DNA from: Alishewanella metallidurans
GTDB lineage: Bacteria; Pseudomonadota; Gammaproteobacteria; Enterobacterales; Alteromonadaceae
NCBI RefSeq assembly: GCF_036983985.1
Contig: NZ_JALAHQ010000002.1
Coordinates: 434,001 to 498,000 of the forward strand
DNA length: 64,000 bases
Direction of reading: 5' to 3'
Positions 37,526-46,057 of the stretch are shown here, piece after piece; the first letter of the stretch is position 1, and each line of letters opens with the position of its first letter. The notes beneath the pieces are model-generated. The model ran no database searches. It was given only the letters and a program-made list of their open reading frames with translations, and had not been told where the DNA came from. The position numbers were made by a program, and so were the translations under genes.

Positions 37526-38629
37526 TTATATATCGCGGCTAATATCGGCCAGTAATTGCTGCATTAATGCCATTACTTGCAAGTTTGCTTGCTCCATGTG
37601 GTTTAAACAACGTAGCACATTTGGCCACTCGGCTTTATGGTAATGATTCAACGCATCTTTTGCTTGCTGATGCACAGCGCGGTGTGGCTGATCAATCTTT
37701 TTATACACAGCACTGGGCTTTATCGTTTCTTGCGCCAGCATATTATCGTACAGCTGGCCTAACCGGCACTGATGCTCATCGGGTATATCCGCGGCATGAA
37801 AATCGGCACCACCGAGTACAGTGCGGTACACGGTCATTTTCATCGACAACTCCTGCAAATTGGCTAATTCAACAGCAAATACCATATCCGCAATAGTGCT
37901 ACTTTTATCCATTTGAATACAACTAGCGCTTATCGCCTGTTGGCTATGCAGGCTATCGGCAAAGTACTCTGATAATGCCGCATTTTCTTTACCTATCTGG
38001 CTAATTTGTAGGCCGGTATCGGCTACCTGTTCGGCAATACGTTTAATAAAGTTATGTATTTGCGCCGTCGATTCTGTGGTTTTTACTGCCAGCTTTCGTA
38101 CTTCATCAGCAACAACAGCAAAGCCGCGGCCATGCTCACCCGCTCTGGCCGCTTCAATAGCCGCATTAAGTGCTAACAAGTTGGTTTGCTCTGAAACAGA
38201 GGTAATTAAGTTAACAACGCTCGAGATTGCTTCAGTTTGCGCGGTAAGTTGTGAAAGGCTTTGCTCAGCTTTTTCACACTGCTTTTCTAGCTGCTGCAAC
38301 TGCGTGGCTGAGGTATGCATTTGCGTGCCGCTTTGCTGGGCCAAGCCCTTTATTGATGAGGCTTCAAGCTGCTGTTTCGTTAACCGTTGCGACAGCTGTA
38401 ACATGGAGTTTTGCATCAACTGCATGCTTTCTTCAAACTGACCTAGCTCGCCAACAATTTGTTGTTGTATCTGCGTTCGGGTTTGTAAGCTGGCATTTTG
38501 TGCTTGCGCGGCGCTAAGTTGAGCGTCGAGTTGCTGGTTACGTTGTTGTAATTCTCTAAGTTGTTGCTGACAACTATCTAGCTGTGCTGAATTTGCCTGC
38601 AAATCCTTACTGCGCACAATTTTCCACAT
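37526..38629 (-). CDS. Soluble chemoreceptor with C-terminal CZB zinc domain
   Basis: A 367-residue cytoplasmic methyl-accepting-type protein with no membrane segments. An N-terminal coiled coil (1-65) is followed by the signalling hairpin (TNLLALNAAIEAARAGEHGR near residue 150-170). The C-terminal CZB domain from about residue 250 has His and Cys in HQCRLGQLYDN and later His residues, the zinc site that in related proteins senses zinc or hypochlorite. It is convergent with nrdD. Confidence 0.88.
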   Translation of the reverse strand: MWKIVRSKDLQANSAQLDSCQQQLRELQQRNQQLDAQLSAAQAQNASLQTRTQIQQQIVGELGQFEESMQLMQNSMLQLSQRLTKQQLEASSIKGLAQQSGTQMHTSATQLQQLEKQCEKAEQSLSQLTAQTEAISSVVNLITSVSEQTNLLALNAAIEAARAGEHGRGFAVVADEVRKLAVKTTESTAQIHNFIKRIAEQVADTGLQISQIGKENAALSEYFADSLHSQQAISASCIQMDKSSTIADMVFAVELANLQELSMKMTVYRTVLGGADFHAADIPDEHQCRLGQLYDNMLAQETIKPSAVYKKIDQPHRAVHQQAKDALNHYHKAEWPNVLRCLNHMEQANLQVMALMQQLLADISRDI

Positions 38630-38661
38630 CTTAACCTCGGCATAAAAGTAACAAAAACCGA

Positions 38662-39042
38662 CTAACTAAAAAGGATGGGTTTAAAGGTAGCCAAATAAAA
38701 AATGCCCGCCAACTGCAGTAATGCAAGTATGGCAGTAACGGAGCGCACCACGGCACTTAGTGTTGGCTTTAACGCCATGATGCCAAAAAGGATATAGCCA
38801 ATAAGCAGTAAAATTTTAAAGCCTAACCACTGATGGGCAAAAGGCTGCCACGGGCCAATAGCTAACAAGGTAAAAGCCATGGTTAACAATAAGGTATCAT
38901 TGATATGCGGCAAACGCCGCCACTTGCTATTACGCCAACCGGGCTTGCCGGCCACATCGAGAGCTAAACGCAGCATAAATAATGTGGCGCTTAAATAGGC
39001 AAAGGCCATATGCCAATGCTTGACGGGTAAATAAAACTCCAT
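38662..39042 (-). CDS. SirB2 family membrane protein
   Basis: A 126-residue protein with four membrane segments. LPVKHWHMAFAYLSATLFML and LPHINDTLLLTMAFTLL match the SirB family, whose role is unclear. It sits upstream of, and divergent from, the NO reductase gene, which may mean a link to nitrogen-oxide metabolism, but there is no direct evidence. Confidence 0.8.
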   Translation of the reverse strand: MEFYLPVKHWHMAFAYLSATLFMLRLALDVAGKPGWRNSKWRRLPHINDTLLLTMAFTLLAIGPWQPFAHQWLGFKILLLIGYILFGIMALKPTLSAVVRSVTAILALLQLAGIFYLATFKPILFS

Positions 39043-39326
39043 TGCAGCGCCTTAAACAAAGCTATTTTCGCCGCACCTTAAACTAATTTTTTTCATCTGC
39101 CTATACAACTAAAGGGGTAGTTTTCACCCTGCACCAATAGCGTATAGGGTAAATGCAACCCACACGGTAAAATAGACCCAAATTAAGTTAGGTTTAAATT
39201 ACCCAGAAAACTTTAAACCCCTTATTTAACCAGTAAAAACAAAGCTGTAAATGTCGGCCTAGTTTTTGCTTATACAACAAAAGCTAGGTAAGTACCTGGT
39301 AGTAAGTAAAAAAACAGGAGTGAAAC

Positions 39327-39383
39327 ATGACACTTTGGCGCGAATTTTTTGGGATCAGGAGGCAGTATGGCTGCATATCGTAA
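39327..39383 (+). CDS. Possible leader peptide of the NO reductase gene
   Basis: An 18-codon ORF begins at ATG 39327 with the ribosome site ACAGGAG and encodes MTLWREFFGIRRQYGCIS. It overlaps the NO reductase start (39367) in another frame, and its codons contain the AGGAGG that serves that gene. This arrangement allows translational coupling. It may be a regulatory leader or a chance ORF. Confidence 0.4.
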   Translation: MTLWREFFGIRRQYGCIS

Positions 39384-41622
39384 ACTCTGGTGGGTGTTAA
39401 TTTGCACCTTGGCAATAACCTTTGGCTTTTTAGGTTATTTTGGTACGGAAGTATATCGTTCGGCGCCGCCTATTCCGGCAAAGATAGTTAACGCGCAAGG
39501 CAATGTGGTAATGACCAATGAGACCATTTTAAATGGTCAAACCGCATGGCAATCTGTTGGTGGTATGCAGTTAGGTTCTATCTGGGGCCATGGTGCTTAT
39601 CAAGCGCCAGATTGGACTGCTGATTGGTTACACCGTGAATTGCTAGCCTGGTTAGAACTAGCCGCACAGGACACCTATAGCGCGAGCTATGCGTCATTAA
39701 CCCCTGCGCAGCAAAACGGCTTACAGTTTGAATTAAAGCAAGCCTATCGCACTAATACTTATGACGTAGCATCTGATACGTTGCAGTTAACTGACCGTCG
39801 CATAACAGCCATTGAGCAAACCGCTGAGCACTATATTGCGCTATTTGGTGACGACCCAACGTTAACCGAAACTCGCAATAACTATGCGATGAAAAACAAT
39901 ACGCTACCTTCATTGTCTCGTCGCCAAGAGATGACACAGTTTTTCTTCTGGACGGCATGGGCCGCATCTACTGAGCGCACACCAGATGCAGCAACCTATA
40001 CCAACAACTGGCCGCATGAGCCGTTAATTGATAATAAGCCGACGGCTGAAAACCTAATATGGTCTTTAATCAGTATTATTATATTAATAGCCGGTGTTGG
40101 CGCACTAGTATGGGCGTGGGCTTTCCTTCGCAAACATGATGATGAACAGCCGGTATCGCCTAAAAAAGATCCTATTGCTAGCCTTAAACTAACGCCGTCA
40201 CAAAAGTCGTTAGGTAAATATATTGTAGTAGTAGTTGCGCTATTTACACTGCAAGTGTTCTTGGGTGGTTTTACCGCGCACTATACTGTTGAAGGTGACG
40301 GCTTCTATGGCTTAAATACCACTGAGTGGATCCCTTATACTTTAGCCCGTACTTGGCACTTACAAGCAGCGATGTTCTGGATTGCCACCGGCTTTTTAGC
40401 CGCAGGCTTATTTTTAGCGCCGATTATCAACGGTGGTAAAGATCCTAAGTTCCAAAAACTCGGTGTCGACATACTGTTTTGGGCATTGGTGGTGTTAGTT
40501 GCAGGCTCGTTTGCCGGTAACTACTTCGCTATTATGCAAATAATGCCGCATGAATATAGCTTCTGGTTTGGTCATCAGGGTTATGAGTACATTGATATTG
40601 GCCGATTCTGGCAGATCATTAAATACATCGGAATCTTATTCTGGTTAGTATTAATGCTGCGCGCCATCGTTCCGGCGCTTAAAGCACCAGGTGATAAAAA
40701 CCTATTGGCTTTATTTGCCGCATCAGTTATCTGTGTTGGTATGTTCTACGGTGCCGGTTTATTTTACGGCGAGCGTACACATTTATCAGTTATGGAATAC
40801 TGGCGTTGGTGGGTAGTACACCTGTGGGTAGAAGGCTTCTTTGAAGTATTCGCCACGGTATCTTTAGCCTTTATTTTCCATAGCATGGGCTTGGTATCAC
40901 GCACTATGGCTACCAGTGCTAGTTTAGCCTCAGCATCGTTATTTATGCTGGGTGGTATTCCTGGTACGTTCCACCACTTGTACTTCTCAGGCACAACTAC
41001 ACCGGTAATGGCTGTTGGCGCTACCTTTAGTGCGCTAGAAGTTGTACCTCTAGTAGTGTTAGGTTATGAAGCCTTTGAACAATGGCGTATGAAAAATCAG
41101 GCACCGTGGATGGCTGACTTAAAATGGCCTCTGATGTTTTTCGTTGCAGTATCGTTTTGGAATATGCTTGGTGCCGGTGTGTTAGGCTTTATGATTAACC
41201 CACCTATAGCGCTGTACTATATTCAAGGCTTAAACACTACACCAACCCATGCTCACGCGGCACTGTTTGGTGTATATGGTTTCTTAGCCTTAGGTTTCTG
41301 TTTATTGATACTGCGTTATATTCGCCCGCAGCTAAAATTTGATGAAAAACTAATGAAAACCGCCTTCTGGTGGATGAACGGTGGCTTGGTACTAATGCTA
41401 TTTACCAGCTTGCTACCTATTGGTTTTATTCAGTTTTATGCCAGCGCAAGCCAAGGCTTATGGTATGCGCGTAGCGAAGCCTTTATGCAAAGTGATTTAC
41501 TGCATACGCTACGCTGGGTTCGTACCATCGGTGACGTTATCTTCATCGTTGGTGCGTTAGCAGTAAGCTGGCAGGTCGTTAAAGGTGTGTTTAATACTAA
41601 AGCGGCAGAGCAGAAGATTTAA
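39367..41622 (+). CDS. norZ: Quinol-dependent nitric oxide reductase (qNOR)
   Basis: This single-subunit enzyme reduces NO to N2O with electrons from quinol. The 751-residue protein has an N-terminal extension (about 1-240) with a periplasmic domain, followed by the haem-copper-oxidase-like core with about twelve helices, including the haem-ligand His in ARTWHLQAAMFWIATGF and HLWVEGFFEVFAT (with conserved Glu), and FHHLYFSG. The start is ATG 39367 after AGGAGGCAGT. The symbol norZ is used for this class; norB is also common. It removes the NO formed by NirK at 43 kb. Confidence 0.94.
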   Translation: MAAYRKLWWVLICTLAITFGFLGYFGTEVYRSAPPIPAKIVNAQGNVVMTNETILNGQTAWQSVGGMQLGSIWGHGAYQAPDWTADWLHRELLAWLELAAQDTYSASYASLTPAQQNGLQFELKQAYRTNTYDVASDTLQLTDRRITAIEQTAEHYIALFGDDPTLTETRNNYAMKNNTLPSLSRRQEMTQFFFWTAWAASTERTPDAATYTNNWPHEPLIDNKPTAENLIWSLISIIILIAGVGALVWAWAFLRKHDDEQPVSPKKDPIASLKLTPSQKSLGKYIVVVVALFTLQVFLGGFTAHYTVEGDGFYGLNTTEWIPYTLARTWHLQAAMFWIATGFLAAGLFLAPIINGGKDPKFQKLGVDILFWALVVLVAGSFAGNYFAIMQIMPHEYSFWFGHQGYEYIDIGRFWQIIKYIGILFWLVLMLRAIVPALKAPGDKNLLALFAASVICVGMFYGAGLFYGERTHLSVMEYWRWWVVHLWVEGFFEVFATVSLAFIFHSMGLVSRTMATSASLASASLFMLGGIPGTFHHLYFSGTTTPVMAVGATFSALEVVPLVVLGYEAFEQWRMKNQAPWMADLKWPLMFFVAVSFWNMLGAGVLGFMINPPIALYYIQGLNTTPTHAHAALFGVYGFLALGFCLLILRYIRPQLKFDEKLMKTAFWWMNGGLVLMLFTSLLPIGFIQFYASASQGLWYARSEAFMQSDLLHTLRWVRTIGDVIFIVGALAVSWQVVKGVFNTKAAEQKI

Positions 41623-41646
41623 CCACTAAGTTAGGCGTAAAAATTA

Positions 41647-41683
41647 TAAGACACCACGGCCTTTGCTGTGGTGTCTTTTTTTA
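41647..41683 (+). terminator. Terminator after the NO reductase gene
   Basis: AGACACCAC (41649-41657) pairs with GTGGTGTCT (41668-41676), followed by a run of T's. This is a typical intrinsic terminator. Confidence 0.9.
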
Positions 41684-41729
41684 AAATCTTTATAATTGCC
41701 GCCCTTGCTCGCACATTCTGGACACTTCG

Positions 41730-42920
41730 GTGCAAACCAACGTTAAAAACCTGTTTCGTAACCTTGCCGCACAGTTAGGATTAGTTAAACAAGACAGCCA
41801 AACATTATCAGCCATTCCGCTTAGTGAACGCTTAAAAGTGGCGTTAGCAGCTTTTATTGCCCTGTTTGTTGTTACCTTTACCTGCTTACAATTAGCCGAT
41901 ACTACCAGTACTGTAGTGTTACTGGCCTCTATGGGCGCATCGTCAGTATTGTTATTTGGTTTACCGAACAGCCCGCTAGCTAAACCTTGGTCGTTTGTCG
42001 GTGGCCATTTAATTTCGGCTACGGTTGGCCTTATTTGCTCGCATCTATTTACCGATTTAGCACTAATGGCCGCCACCACTATTGGTTTAGTGCTATTTGT
42101 TATGTACATTTTTGAGTGTATGCATCCGCCCGGCGGCGCTACCGCCTTAGTACCGGTTATTGCTGCTAGTGATAAAATTTTAGGCTATGATTTTTTGCTG
42201 TATCCGGTAGCGCTTAGCGTGTTTGTAATGCTGGCGGTATCACTCGTATTAAACAAAGTGTTGTTAAAACGTGGCTTACAAAAGCCCAGCCAAAAATTCG
42301 ACCCCGTGCATTTGCATCATGATAAATCACCGTTAAAACGCCTAGGCTTACAAACTGAAGATTTACTTAGCGCACTTAATAGCTTTGACACAGTAATTGA
42401 CGTAAGCGAACAAGACTTAGAACGCCTATATCGCCAAGCACAATTAAATGCGTATCAGCGTAAAAGTGGTGAAATTCGCTGTCGCGATATTATGTCGCGC
42501 GATCTAATCACCGTAACCCCCGATACGGCCGTTGCTAGCGCGTGGCAACTGCTGCGTAAACATAAAATAAGTATGCTGCCAGTAACCGATAGCAATACGC
42601 AGTTACTAGGTGTGATCGCCACCGTCGATTTTCTGAAAAACTTAAAGGTGCCGCATTACTGGGGTTTATTGCGTCATCTCAATAACTTATTACTGAAAAA
42701 CCGCCACAACAAACACTACAAACGTAAAGTAGAAGAAATTATGGTCAGTAACCTTACCGTAGTGCATGAAGATGACCATATTGTCGCTTTGGTACCCATA
42801 TTATCTGATCAGGGTTTACACCATATTCCGGTGCTTAATGCCCAGCAACAACTGGTGGGTATTATTACCCAATCTGATCTAATTGCTGCACTGTTTAGCA
42901 ACCAAGTTGCCAGTGCTTAA
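41730..42920 (+). CDS. HPP-family membrane protein with CBS pair
   Basis: A 396-residue protein with an N-terminal HPP domain (about 30-175: four helices; FECMHPPGGATALVPV is the motif that names the family) and a C-terminal tandem CBS module (about 250-390). HPP proteins have been linked to nitrite transport in chloroplasts, so a role in nitrite movement here is plausible given the neighbours. It starts at GTG 41730; the ribosome site is weak. Confidence 0.85.
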   Translation: MQTNVKNLFRNLAAQLGLVKQDSQTLSAIPLSERLKVALAAFIALFVVTFTCLQLADTTSTVVLLASMGASSVLLFGLPNSPLAKPWSFVGGHLISATVGLICSHLFTDLALMAATTIGLVLFVMYIFECMHPPGGATALVPVIAASDKILGYDFLLYPVALSVFVMLAVSLVLNKVLLKRGLQKPSQKFDPVHLHHDKSPLKRLGLQTEDLLSALNSFDTVIDVSEQDLERLYRQAQLNAYQRKSGEIRCRDIMSRDLITVTPDTAVASAWQLLRKHKISMLPVTDSNTQLLGVIATVDFLKNLKVPHYWGLLRHLNNLLLKNRHNKHYKRKVEEIMVSNLTVVHEDDHIVALVPILSDQGLHHIPVLNAQQQLVGIITQSDLIAALFSNQVASA

Positions 42921-43070
42921 CACTAAGGAACTTACCGCAACAACAAGCGGTGGTCATACCACCCATTCAGAGGTATAGCCACTACTCCCAACTACCATTA
43001 TTCACCCTGCCTATTTACATTATCATTGCAACTAATAACTCAGTAGTCGTTCAATGATAAGAGGTAACCT

Positions 43071-44216
43071 ATGAAAAATTTAGCCATATCGCAACTTGCA
43101 GCAGGCATTTTACTTGGGCTGGCATCAGTGGCCGCTTGCGCAGCGCCCACATTAAAACATCCCGGCGAATTTATTATTGATGGCATGGTGTTTGGCATGC
43201 CTAAGGCCAAAGTTTATACCGAAGATTACCAAGGCCCAGCTGTGGTTGGTGACTACGTTACGGCATTACCAAATTTGAAAAAACTCGACTATCGCGGCAA
43301 TCGAGAACACCAAGTACGAATGGACGTATTTGCCCAGCAAGTAGAAGTAGCACCTGGCCAAAGTTATGCTGCTTGGTCATTTGGCGGTTCAGTACCCGGG
43401 CCAACACTGCATGTACGTGAAGGCGACCGCGTGGTATTTACTATGAAAAACCGCTCTGACGAAGAAGTATCGGTCACTAACCCGGTTAAAGGTGGCGCGC
43501 CCTACTTTGCTCAGCTGCAAGCTAACTTATACCAAAACAATAAACCGGTAATAAGCCCCATGCCGCACTCAATGGACTTTCATGCCGGCACAGTAGCCGC
43601 TGATGATAAGTGGCAAAGCATCGCTCCAGGTGAAACCATTCAGTTTGAATGGGTAGCTAACTATCCCGGTGTTTATATGTACCACTGCGGTACACCCAGC
43701 GTGCTAATGCATACCGCAATGGGCCAGTACGGTGCGGTAGTGGTATCACCGAAAAACGGTTATCCAACAGATAAAAAAGTGGACCATGAATATGTCATCG
43801 TACAATCAGAGTTTTACCTAGAAAAGTTTGAAAACAACTACATTTACAACCACGACGCGGCCATGGCGCGCAACCCAAGCCACGTTACCTTTAATGGCCA
43901 TGTTAGTGCGTTATCCGATGCGCCATTAAAAGCCAATGCCGGTGATCGGGTACGCATTTATATGCTAAACGCTGGGCCAAGCGGTACCTCTAGCTTCCAC
44001 GTTATTGGTGCCATTTTTGACCGTGTTTGGTACGAAGGCAATATTGAAAACGAATGGCGTGGTATGCAAACCGTGTTACTTGGCGCCAGCAACAGCGCAG
44101 TAATGGAGTTTATTGTGCCAGAAGCCGGAGTATATAAATTGGTAGACCACGAGTTTGCCGATGCCGAACGCGGCGCAGCCGGCGCATTAGTGGCCGGCCC
44201 ACGTAAAGCCAAATAA
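43071..44216 (+). CDS. nirK: Copper-containing nitrite reductase NirK
   Basis: Periplasmic enzyme that reduces nitrite to NO. The 381-residue protein has a signal peptide (about 1-25), two cupredoxin domains, a type-1 copper site (His in MPHSMDFHAG region, Cys in MYHCGTP, His in LMHTAMGQ) and type-2 His ligands including FHVIGAIFD. GAGG precedes the ATG. It heads nirK-nirV-SCO-cytochrome c, which reads as one operon. No haem-cd1 NirS or nosZ is present here. Confidence 0.97.
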   Translation: MKNLAISQLAAGILLGLASVAACAAPTLKHPGEFIIDGMVFGMPKAKVYTEDYQGPAVVGDYVTALPNLKKLDYRGNREHQVRMDVFAQQVEVAPGQSYAAWSFGGSVPGPTLHVREGDRVVFTMKNRSDEEVSVTNPVKGGAPYFAQLQANLYQNNKPVISPMPHSMDFHAGTVAADDKWQSIAPGETIQFEWVANYPGVYMYHCGTPSVLMHTAMGQYGAVVVSPKNGYPTDKKVDHEYVIVQSEFYLEKFENNYIYNHDAAMARNPSHVTFNGHVSALSDAPLKANAGDRVRIYMLNAGPSGTSSFHVIGAIFDRVWYEGNIENEWRGMQTVLLGASNSAVMEFIVPEAGVYKLVDHEFADAERGAAGALVAGPRKAK

Positions 44217-44234
44217 GTGAAGGGGTGCCTACTG

Positions 44235-44984
44235 ATGAAAGCATTAGCAACAGTTTTAGCTTTTGCGGTTAGCGCGGTCGCCGTTGCTGCGGATACAGTT
44301 GTCATTGACGCAGGCACCTTTACGCCGGCAATTCGGCTAAGCAAAACAAAGCAAACTATTACTATTGCGGCTTTTGCCTTAGACCGTAATTCAGTAGCAG
44401 AGCAGCAGTTTGCTAACTTTGTGCTCGCTAACCCACAGTGGCAACGCAGCCAAGTACCCGTTGTTTTTGCCGATAAAGATTATTTACGCCATTGGCAAGA
44501 TGATGTAACACCGGCCGCCAACGTAAATGCCGACACGCCAGTAACACGAGTATCCTGGTTTGCCGCCCGCGCTTATTGTCAGGCGCAAGGCGGCCGCCTA
44601 CCCACACTAAATGAATGGGAATACAGCGTACAACAGTGGCGCGAACAGCAACAATTATCCGACGCTAACTATGCCAAGCTGGTATTTAGCTGGTTTAGCA
44701 ACCCGCAGCAAACCCTGTTTGCCGAGCAAATAACGGCTGGGCCAGCAGGTTTAATAGGCAAAGTTAATGAATGGGTTGACGATTTTCAGCTACTGCTCAC
44801 CAATGGTGATGACGTAGACGCCCTTAGTGGTTCGTGTGGTGACACTGCTCGCTTTATGGCCGAGTTTGATACCGCGCACTACGCCAGCTTTTTACGCTAT
44901 CAATCCCGCAGCAATTACCGCCCACAAAGCACTACCAGCACTCTGGGCTTTCGTTGTGCTTACTCAGTAAGGAGCAACAAATGA
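44235..44984 (+). CDS. nirV: NirV-like formylglycine-generating-enzyme (SUMF1) family protein
   Basis: A 249-residue protein with a signal peptide (about 1-22) and an FGE-sulfatase/SUMF1 fold: VSWFAARAYCQAQGGRLPTLNEWEY, KVNEWVDDF and a C-terminal STLGFRCAY. NirV genes next to nirK code for this fold, and it is probably not a true sulfatase modifier. The start chosen is ATG 44235, six codons inside the open frame, to give the signal peptide. It ends in ATGA overlap with the SCO gene. Confidence 0.88.
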   Translation: MKALATVLAFAVSAVAVAADTVVIDAGTFTPAIRLSKTKQTITIAAFALDRNSVAEQQFANFVLANPQWQRSQVPVVFADKDYLRHWQDDVTPAANVNADTPVTRVSWFAARAYCQAQGGRLPTLNEWEYSVQQWREQQQLSDANYAKLVFSWFSNPQQTLFAEQITAGPAGLIGKVNEWVDDFQLLLTNGDDVDALSGSCGDTARFMAEFDTAHYASFLRYQSRSNYRPQSTTSTLGFRCAYSVRSNK

Positions 44985-45643
44985 ATAAACTAGTATTAGC
45001 CGTAAGTTTAGCGGCAGCAATTGGTATAACCACCAACGCTGTGGCACAGCAACGCGATGCGCATAGCCAACATCAGGCCGCTGCTACACATAACGAACAT
45101 AACGCGCACACTATGCACCATACTGCGCTTAAACCTGCAGCGGTTAATTTTGACGACTCGCTGTATCACTTTGACGCCAACTGGCAAAGCCAACGCCAGC
45201 AGCAAGTGCAGTTAAGCCAGTTTCAAGGCAAGCCAGTAATTATCAGTATGATTTACGGTAATTGCCGCACCGCCTGCCCACTATTGGTATTAGATGCTAA
45301 AACACTGGTTGAAGCCTTACCTGTGCATGTAAGGGCCGGTATTAACGTGGTGTTTGTTAGCTTTGACCACGAACGCGATCAGCCACAGGCTTTAGCCGAA
45401 TACGCAGAGCGCGTGGGCGCACTGGACGATAACTGGCATTTTTTACATGGCGACGCTAACGACATTCGTACGCTCGCAGCCCTGCTTGGTATTAGATACA
45501 ATAAAAATGATGACGGTAATTTTAACCACAGTAATGTGCTAACCGTGCTTGATCAAGAAGGCCGCATTGCCGCACGCCAAGAAGGTTTACGCCAAGACCC
45601 TGCAGCGGCCGTAGCGCGCATTTCACAACTTATGCACCACTAA
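44981..45643 (+). CDS. SCO1/SenC family copper chaperone
   Basis: A 220-residue exported protein with a signal peptide (about 1-23) and the Cu-binding motif NCRTACPLL (CxxxC, about residue 95) plus a distant His in FNHSNVLTV. SCO proteins deliver copper or reduce thiols in copper enzymes, so this one probably serves NirK. AAGGAG precedes the ATG at 44981. A His-rich linker (HSQHQAAATHNEHNAHTMHH) lies after the signal peptide and could bind metal. Confidence 0.9.
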   Translation: MNKLVLAVSLAAAIGITTNAVAQQRDAHSQHQAAATHNEHNAHTMHHTALKPAAVNFDDSLYHFDANWQSQRQQQVQLSQFQGKPVIISMIYGNCRTACPLLVLDAKTLVEALPVHVRAGINVVFVSFDHERDQPQALAEYAERVGALDDNWHFLHGDANDIRTLAALLGIRYNKNDDGNFNHSNVLTVLDQEGRIAARQEGLRQDPAAAVARISQLMHH

Positions 45644-45655
45644 GAGGTAAAACTT

Positions 45656-45979
45656 ATGAAACTCCTACTCTCTGGACTCGCCGCCCTCGCCCTTATTTTT
45701 ACTTTACCAGCACAAGCTGAAGGCAATGCCGAGGCTGGCCAAGCCAAAGCCGGTATCTGTGCCGGTTGTCATGGCCGCGATGGTAATAGCCCAATGCCGA
45801 AGATGTACCCAACACTCGCCGGACAAAGCAGTGACGAGCTACAAGCTAAACTAAATGCTTATCGTAAAGGTGAAGGCAGCGGGCCTATGGTTGCATCTAT
45901 GATTGCCATGGCTAAACCACTGAGCGAAGAAGATGTTGCTAATTTAGCCGCCTACTTTAGTCAGCAACAACGTCGTTAA
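45656..45979 (+). CDS. Class I c-type cytochrome
   Basis: A 107-residue periplasmic cytochrome c with a signal peptide (about 1-21), haem motif C35-AG-C38-H39 and a likely Met ligand in the C-terminal half (SGPMVASMIAMAKPLS). It follows the SCO gene by 12 bp and probably donates electrons to NirK. A terminator follows it. Confidence 0.92.
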   Translation: MKLLLSGLAALALIFTLPAQAEGNAEAGQAKAGICAGCHGRDGNSPMPKMYPTLAGQSSDELQAKLNAYRKGEGSGPMVASMIAMAKPLSEEDVANLAAYFSQQQRR

Positions 45980-45994
45980 ACGTCAATTAAATAA

Positions 45995-46025
45995 AAAACA
46001 CCGCAACATTTGCGGTGTTTTTTTA
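45995..46025 (+). terminator. Terminator of the nirK operon
   Basis: AACACCGCA (45997-46005) and TGCGGTGTT (46011-46019) form the stem, followed by a T-run. It also faces the convergent chemoreceptor gene. Confidence 0.9.
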
Positions 46026-46057
46026 TGCCTATTTTAGCAAAATACCTAAGGGCTAAA

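Noticed and set aside
38076..38441. 121-codon plus-strand ORF antisense to the CZB chemoreceptor
   Set aside because: Long antisense frames are common over chemoreceptor signalling domains; codons show no coding pattern and there is no start site. Similar shadows over 46428-46874, 41690-42109 and 43958-44344 were also rejected.
44235..44984. Sulfatase-activating enzyme as the function of the SUMF1-fold gene
   Set aside because: No sulfatase gene is nearby, and nirK-linked members of the fold are called NirV; a true sulfatase role is not supported.
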